Shown here piece by piece: positions 9,601 through 10,352 of a DNA stretch of 10,352 nucleotides (within the stretch, counting starts at the first letter, position 1; each line of letters starts with the position of its first letter). The notes beneath the pieces are model-generated. The model searched no databases and was not told the DNA's origin. It saw only the letters and a list, made by a program, of their open reading frames with translations. Made by a program: the position numbers and the translations under genes. The stretch lies in assembly GCF_001949145.1 (NCBI RefSeq), contig NW_019091401.1:986546-996897 (forward strand), written 5' to 3'. Source of the stretch: Acanthaster planci. Lineage: Eukaryota; Echinodermata; Asteroidea; Valvatida; Acanthasteridae.

Positions 9601-10318
9601 TCACACTGCCTCTCCAGAAGCCACACCAAGGAATTCACCTTCATGTGCTGAGTGCACATGGACCTTGAACTTATGCGTTGAGGCAAAGTTACAGTTTTTC
9701 TCAAAATTATATATCTATATAATAAATACATTATATTTATATCAACATCATATATTATGACAGTACTATACCCCTGTCACAGTCACACGCCAGTCCCTCT
9801 CAACGTCATTAGTAAATCAACTTCTTGGTGGTGGTTGGTACTTCTTGCAACAAGAAAATATTTTTCAAAGCAATTTGCTCTATAGATGTTCAGAGACTAT
9901 GGAATATAAGAGACTGCATTTATGGTCACTTTCTCTGGGTGTCTAAAAATACTGCCAACTCAGTGAATCAATGGGGTTTTATTTGAGTTTGAAACAAGTT
10001 ACAAGTTTTGTAACTTGTTACAAGTTTTGCCTGGTCGGGAAATGCCTCTTTCAAATAGTTTGCTTTGAAATAGACAATTCTTTTGTCATCAACCTTCCAG
10101 TCTTCTTGCACTCTGTGTACACATACTGACTGGTCTCACTGTATACTCAATCTGGCGACAGTGTACTCGGGAGATTATCTGAGGAAAGTCAACGTTTGGA
10201 AATGAAGGGCAGAGTCAAAAAGTGAAGTTTGTTACCTAGCATCCAGCTGAGTCCTGAGCAGGGCCGTAGCCTGCTCAGATGAGTGCTGACTCTCATGCAT
10301 TTTGCGCTGTTGATCCAT
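541..10318 (-). CDS. Seven-exon gene for an unassigned coiled-coil protein (3' part)
   Basis: Seven minus-strand segments join by GT/AG splicing into one open frame of about 296 codons, with phases 2, 2, 0, 0, 2, 0 all compatible. Seen in sequence: the product is dominated by E, K, Q, R, with hydrophobic residues spaced as in amphipathic helices. Typical stretches are EIAEEVSRKILSKEIRLREE, AMREENEKRWAALQKLTEEE and MDKLEKMQHETKKQ. There is no signal peptide, transmembrane segment, zinc finger or nucleotide-binding motif. The exons are clearly more GC-rich and codon-like than the AT-rich introns. Inference: a cytoplasmic, cytoskeletal, centrosomal or ciliary structural protein is plausible, but nothing here proves it. 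The general style recalls uncharacterised animal families such as CCDC154 (DUF4631) and FAM81; I cannot confirm either, so no symbol is given. The 5' end probably lies outside the window. Confidence 0.8.
882..1008 (-). CDS. Coiled-coil gene, exon F
   Basis: The acceptor GTTATATTTTAG|G and donor AACCAG|GTGCGA enclose 127 bases. One base completes the split Arg; the other 126 code for 42 residues (about 221-262). It begins QNQDKQIEDKIEDVQEKLG and ends GGINEQVSSATNQ. Heptad spacing is good (I, I, V, L, V, I, L, I, I, V). The second GGI in the protein again looks like a helix break. Exon F ends in phase 0, which fits the terminal exon at 645-541. The longer minus-strand frame at 815-1069 is in the wrong frame and is a shadow. 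Confidence 0.78.
1383..1507 (-). CDS. Coiled-coil gene, exon E
   Basis: The acceptor TTTGCTGTTTGTAG|TTG and donor TCCAG|GTCAGT enclose 125 bases, coding for 41 residues (about 179-219): LDRHKNIGGMSKVNEAM, then DKLEKMQHETKKQLEAVMKA, ending EIKS. Two leftover bases start a split Arg codon. A second in-frame-capable acceptor, GGACAG|G at nine bases downstream, would start in phase 2 instead. The IGGM near the start may mark a break between two helices. The following intron is only 374 bases. The + strand frame at 1389-1703 overlapping it is a shadow. Confidence 0.8.
1555..1690 (+). repeat. tRNA-like SINE remnant (plus strand)
   Basis: GGGTTCAAATCCC around 1610-1620 matches the RNA polymerase III B box (GGTTCRANTCC). 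A poor A-box candidate (GGTTGATGCAATGGAA) lies about 40 bases upstream at 1565-1580, which is close to tRNA spacing. The segment then continues into CACCAAGGCTGATATGGGC, a non-tRNA body. It lies within the intron between exons D and E and overlaps no exon. The A box is degraded, so this is at best an old copy. No poly(A) tail or flanking duplication is clear. Confidence 0.4.
1700..1738 (-). other. Candidate mini-exon (cryptic, alternative or poison)
   Basis: A 39-base segment is flanked by a good acceptor (a TTTTTTTG tract, then TTTCTCGCAG) and a near-consensus donor AA|GTAAGA. In one frame it reads EAKDFAKGIVAL plus AA, which resembles the surrounding helices. That frame needs phase 2 on entry, but the flanking exons D and E join in phase 0. 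In the phase set by exon D, its first codon would be TGA. So it is either a decayed exon, an exon paired with a splice form I cannot see, or a poison exon. Confidence 0.3.
2099..2227 (-). CDS. Coiled-coil gene, exon D
   Basis: The acceptor TTTTGTCTTAAG|TAC and a strong donor CAG AAG|GTGAGG enclose 129 bases, coding for 43 residues (about 136-178). It begins YLHAEQAARIAHEQAMREEN and ends LTEEEVLHVREGQK. Ala/Glu/Arg-rich helix with a single Trp (KRWAAL) is visible. An alternative acceptor four codons in (CATGCTGAG|CAG) keeps the same frame and would remove only YLHAE-type residues. Both ends are phase 0. The frame happens to remain open well into the following intron (to 1871), so intron retention would add about 75 unrelated Cys-containing residues; that tail has no coiled-coil character and I treat it as intronic. 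Confidence 0.8.
2480..2953. mobile_element. hAT-like non-autonomous element (MITE) with target duplication
   Basis: The left end (from 2488) reads TAGGGCTGAGCC-AATTCGAAT. The right end, read on the minus strand from 2945, is TAGGACTGTGCCGAATATCC. These are imperfect terminal inverted repeats starting TAGG[GA]CTG[AT]GCC. The 8 bases outside are CACCAATT (2480-2487) and CCCCAATT (2946-2953), an 8-bp target duplication with one mismatch. Known: 8-bp duplications and TA/CAGGG-type short ends are typical of hAT transposons. The 458-bp interior is very AT-rich, with repeated GAATATTTGA/TTCGAATA words and no transposase frame, so it cannot move by itself. It lies in the intron between exons C and D. 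Confidence 0.65.
3359..3450 (+). repeat. ATTAATC-rich repeat, left copy of an inverted pair
   Basis: It contains TAATCAATTAATCGTGATTAG, then CGATTAATCGCG and CCCGAGTAGTAA. The same blocks in the same order are found on the other strand at 4066-4011. Short inner inverted ends (CTGGCGGGCGAT at about 3342-3353 and CGCGCCAG at about 3429-3436) suggest a small MITE, but I find no convincing target duplication. Confidence 0.4.
3746..3775. repeat. Perfect 30-bp palindrome containing tandem TACATGTA
   Basis: The half ACATACAGTACATGT is followed directly by its exact reverse complement ACATGTACTGTATGT, with no spacer. It includes two overlapping TACATGTA units (3754-3761 and 3760-3767). It could form a cruciform or hairpin. 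It is intronic and has no coding role. Confidence 0.85.
3776..4010. other. Intronic spacer within the C-D intron
   Basis: It lies between the 30-bp palindrome and the right ATTAATC repeat and may be the interior of a decayed transposon. A short minus-strand frame (3801-4013) has no domain and no splice support. A small perfect inverted word TGCAGAATTTCTGCA occurs near 3929-3943. I see no gene. Confidence 0.3.
4011..4066 (-). repeat. ATTAATC-rich repeat, right copy of an inverted pair
   Basis: Read on the minus strand this gives GCTAATCAATTAATCATG, then CGCGATTAATC and ACGAGTAGTGG. This matches the order of blocks in the left copy about 560 bases away. It is either the second terminus of a larger decayed DNA transposon or a second independent insertion in opposite orientation. 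The ATTA cores also resemble homeodomain sites, so a regulatory role is an alternative reading without further support. Confidence 0.4.
4172..4397 (-). CDS. Coiled-coil gene, exon C (longest exon)
   Basis: The acceptor TTGGGCAG|G and donor GAG AAG|GTAGGA enclose 226 bases, which code for 75 residues (about 61-135). It begins INDLQSQVHEQSRKRDETLH and ends REEAQQKFGNIEK. It is the clearest coding block in the window: GC-rich, rich in third-position C/G, with long heptad-like helices and no Pro. The only glycines are in MQGK and KFGN. The exon enters with one base finishing a split Lys codon and leaves in phase 0. Other frames across it (4168-4371 minus, 4179-4412 plus) give Ser/Arg/Cys-rich shadow peptides and are not real. 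This block is the best query for finding the family by protein search. Confidence 0.85.
4493..4660. mobile_element. Fold-back MITE with about 75-bp inverted arms
   Basis: The left arm (4494-4568) starts GGGCAATTCACAATAGTGCA. The right arm, read on the minus strand from 4659 to 4585, starts GGGCAGTTCACAATAGTGCG. The arms pair over 75 bases with about 62 identities, and the loop is only 16 bases. Most differences are transitions, as expected of an old copy decaying. The bases TA flank both sides (4491-4492 and 4661-4662), which would suit a Tc1/mariner-type TA duplication, though TA is a weak clue by itself. Because of the palindrome both strands encode similar peptides (HNSAPPR...LANHN.RNL); these are artefacts and not genes. 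It lies in the intron between exons B and C. Confidence 0.8.
4665..5501. other. Remainder of the B-C intron, no gene seen
   Basis: Moderately AT-rich intronic DNA with one TACATGTA at 4780-4787. The + strand frame from 5369 runs over exon B in antisense and is a shadow. I see no RNA gene, SINE boxes or inverted repeat here. Confidence 0.4.
5502..5597 (-). CDS. Coiled-coil gene, exon B
   Basis: The acceptor CTTTGCAG|G follows a pyrimidine-rich tract, and the donor is CTCAA|GTAAAC. The 96 bases code for 31 residues of the model (about residues 29-59), starting LGEVRDVLMDLRNRVSTEE and ending QQEQNFFL. Phase 2 at both ends completes Arg at the left junction and Lys at the right. The helix shows hydrophobic spacing (V, V, L, M, L, V) typical of a coiled coil, then a charged ETERRQQEQ run. 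Exon length is a multiple of three with equal phases, so skipping it would not break the frame. An overlapping + strand open frame at 5369-5662 is a shadow of this exon. Confidence 0.75.
5598..7400. other. First part of the 4.6-kb A-B intron, no gene supported
   Basis: The longest open frame is 152 codons on the + strand (5722-6180). It has no recognised domain, scattered Cys residues, a second overlapping open frame (5985-6236), and no good splice borders, so I do not call a gene. AT-rich stretches near 6340-6480 and 6840-6960 hold only chance frames. No SINE boxes or strong hairpins were seen. Confidence 0.4.
7423..7447 (+). repeat. GGCTTATAC/GGCTTATAT motif, first copy
   Basis: It reads GGCTTATAC, then GCCGGGC, then GGCTTATAT. 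A close second copy in the same orientation lies at 8504-8523. Paired TATAAGCC words are commonly seen in the termini of DNA transposon derived repeats. Here no partner in inverted orientation and no duplication was found, so it is a fragment at most. Confidence 0.45.
7448..8503. other. Intronic stretch with a GC/CpG-richer block at about 7977-8150
   Basis: It lies between the two GGCTTATA motifs. Positions 7977-8150 are clearly richer in G, C and CpG than the surroundings and are crossed by a + strand frame (7920-8189) that has no known domain. The frames at 7690-7932 and 8317-8748 are likewise unrecognised. A noncoding RNA, an unannotated first exon or an inserted repeat are all possible, and I cannot choose between them. 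Confidence 0.3.
8348..8380. repeat. Strong GC-rich hairpin
   Basis: GTGTGGGC (8352-8359) pairs with GCCCACAC (8369-8376) around a 9-base loop. The stem extends outward to about 12 pairs if one G-T pair is allowed. It stands out in an AT-rich setting. No U-run follows on the + strand and no polymerase III promoter was seen. Confidence 0.6.
8504..8540 (+). repeat. GGCTTATAC/GGCTTATAT motif, second copy with TCCGAAAATTACAGTG end
   Basis: It reads GGCTTATAC, CC, GGCTTATAT, then TCCGAAAATTACAGTGA. On the minus strand this is TCACTGTAATTTTCGGAATATAAGCC. From general knowledge, CACTGTA-TTTTC-GGA-TATAAG is a familiar type of DNA transposon terminal repeat in animal genomes (pogo/Tigger-like). The matching opposite end was not found, so this is a solo end or decayed element. 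Confidence 0.45.
8900..9062 (-). mobile_element. tRNA-derived SINE with conserved central domain (minus strand)
   Basis: Read on the minus strand, TAGTCTAGTCATTAGG (9057-9042) matches a Glu-like tRNA A box region, and GGTTTGAATCC (9009-8999) matches the B box, at tRNA-like spacing. The body follows with GTGACACTGGGCAAGTCACT (8982-8963), then GGAGTATAAATGGGTA (8930-8915). Known: GGGCAAG.CACT after a GTGAC word is characteristic of the central part of the MIR/CORE type, and TATAAATGGGTACCTG is common in SINEs of many marine invertebrates (MetaSINE type). Both matches are from memory. The copy is diverged and has no clear 3' tail. It lies in the A-B intron. Confidence 0.7.
9063..9700. other. Intronic stretch with two overlapping short frames, no gene supported
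   Basis: Two + strand frames overlap at 9068-9335, each about 80 codons with no domain and no splice support. TACATGTA occurs at 9145-9152 and 9261-9268. An A-run at 9367-9376 is preceded by AATAAA in the + direction, but no transcript end is otherwise indicated. Confidence 0.35.
9701..9760. other. Very AT-rich block
   Basis: About 50 of 60 bases are A or T, with repeated TATAT and TATAA words. It looks like low-complexity intronic DNA and has no clear repeat period. Confidence 0.5.
9993..10019. repeat. Perfect 12-bp inverted repeat with 3-base loop
   Basis: AACAAGTTACAA, then GTT, then TTGTAACTTGTT. The word GTTACAAGTTTTG also occurs twice as a direct repeat here, so the hairpin and a short tandem repeat share bases. 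It lies about 220 bases downstream of exon A in gene direction. Confidence 0.8.
10236..10318 (-). CDS. Coiled-coil gene, exon A (first visible exon)
   Basis: This codes for 27 residues beginning MDQQRKMHESQHSSEQ and ending RTQLDA, plus two bases (AG) of a split Arg codon. The donor is AG|GTAACA. The segment starts right after an AG (10320-10319) preceded by a TTTTTT-containing tract, so it can be read as an internal exon with acceptor TTAAAAG|ATG. Alternatively the ATG at 10318-10316 is the true start, because an in-frame TAA lies two codons upstream. A helical, Gln-rich segment starting with no N-terminal character favours an internal exon. The join to the next exon restores Arg (AG+G) and keeps the frame open, despite a 4.6-kb intron. 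Confidence 0.65.
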
Positions 10319-10352
10319 CTTTTAACCAGCAGCATGAAAAAAGATTCATGAA

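Noticed and set aside
1-10352. CRISPR array, phage or bacterial operon content
   Set aside because: No regularly spaced repeats, no bacterial gene layout and no ribosome-binding sites. The spliced gene and SINEs show an animal-type nuclear genome.

Overview
The window reads as eukaryotic nuclear DNA, most likely from an invertebrate animal and plausibly a marine one. It is AT-rich with short open frames, has introns with consensus GT/AG borders, and carries diverged SINE-like and MITE-like repeats. The palindrome TACATGTA is strikingly frequent. There is no bacterial-style gene packing, Shine-Dalgarno signal or operon. The species cannot be fixed from the sequence alone.

One protein-coding gene can be supported, on the minus strand. 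Seven exons, read from high to low coordinate, lie at 10318-10236, 5597-5502, 4397-4172, 2227-2099, 1507-1383, 1008-882 and 645-541. Their splice phases agree throughout (2, 2, 0, 0, 2, 0), and joined they give a continuous frame of about 296 codons ending in TGA at 543-541. The product is a highly charged, Gln/Glu/Lys/Arg-rich, almost certainly alpha-helical coiled-coil protein without visible signal peptide, membrane segment or catalytic motif. The upstream part of the gene probably lies beyond the right edge. A distant relation to uncharacterised coiled-coil families such as CCDC154 or FAM81 is possible but not established.

The rest is intron and 3' flank. Layout from left to right: 1-540 putative 3' UTR and flank; 646-2098 short introns with a + strand tRNA-like SINE remnant near 1560-1690 and a cryptic or poison mini-exon at 1738-1700; 2228-4171 an intron holding a 458-bp hAT-like MITE (2488-2945, imperfect 8-bp target duplication), an inverted pair of ATTAATC-rich repeats (about 3359-3450 and 4011-4066) and a perfect 30-bp palindrome; 4398-5501 an intron holding a clear fold-back MITE (4493-4660); 5598-10235 a 4.6-kb intron with a tRNA-derived SINE on the minus strand (about 8900-9062), paired GGCTTATAC/GGCTTATAT motifs, two strong hairpins and an AT-rich block.

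No prokaryote-like defence system, CRISPR array or viral gene is visible. The most interesting items are the unassigned coiled-coil gene, the possible poison exon, the fold-back MITE, the hAT-like MITE, the SINE with a widely conserved central domain, and the TACATGTA over-representation.
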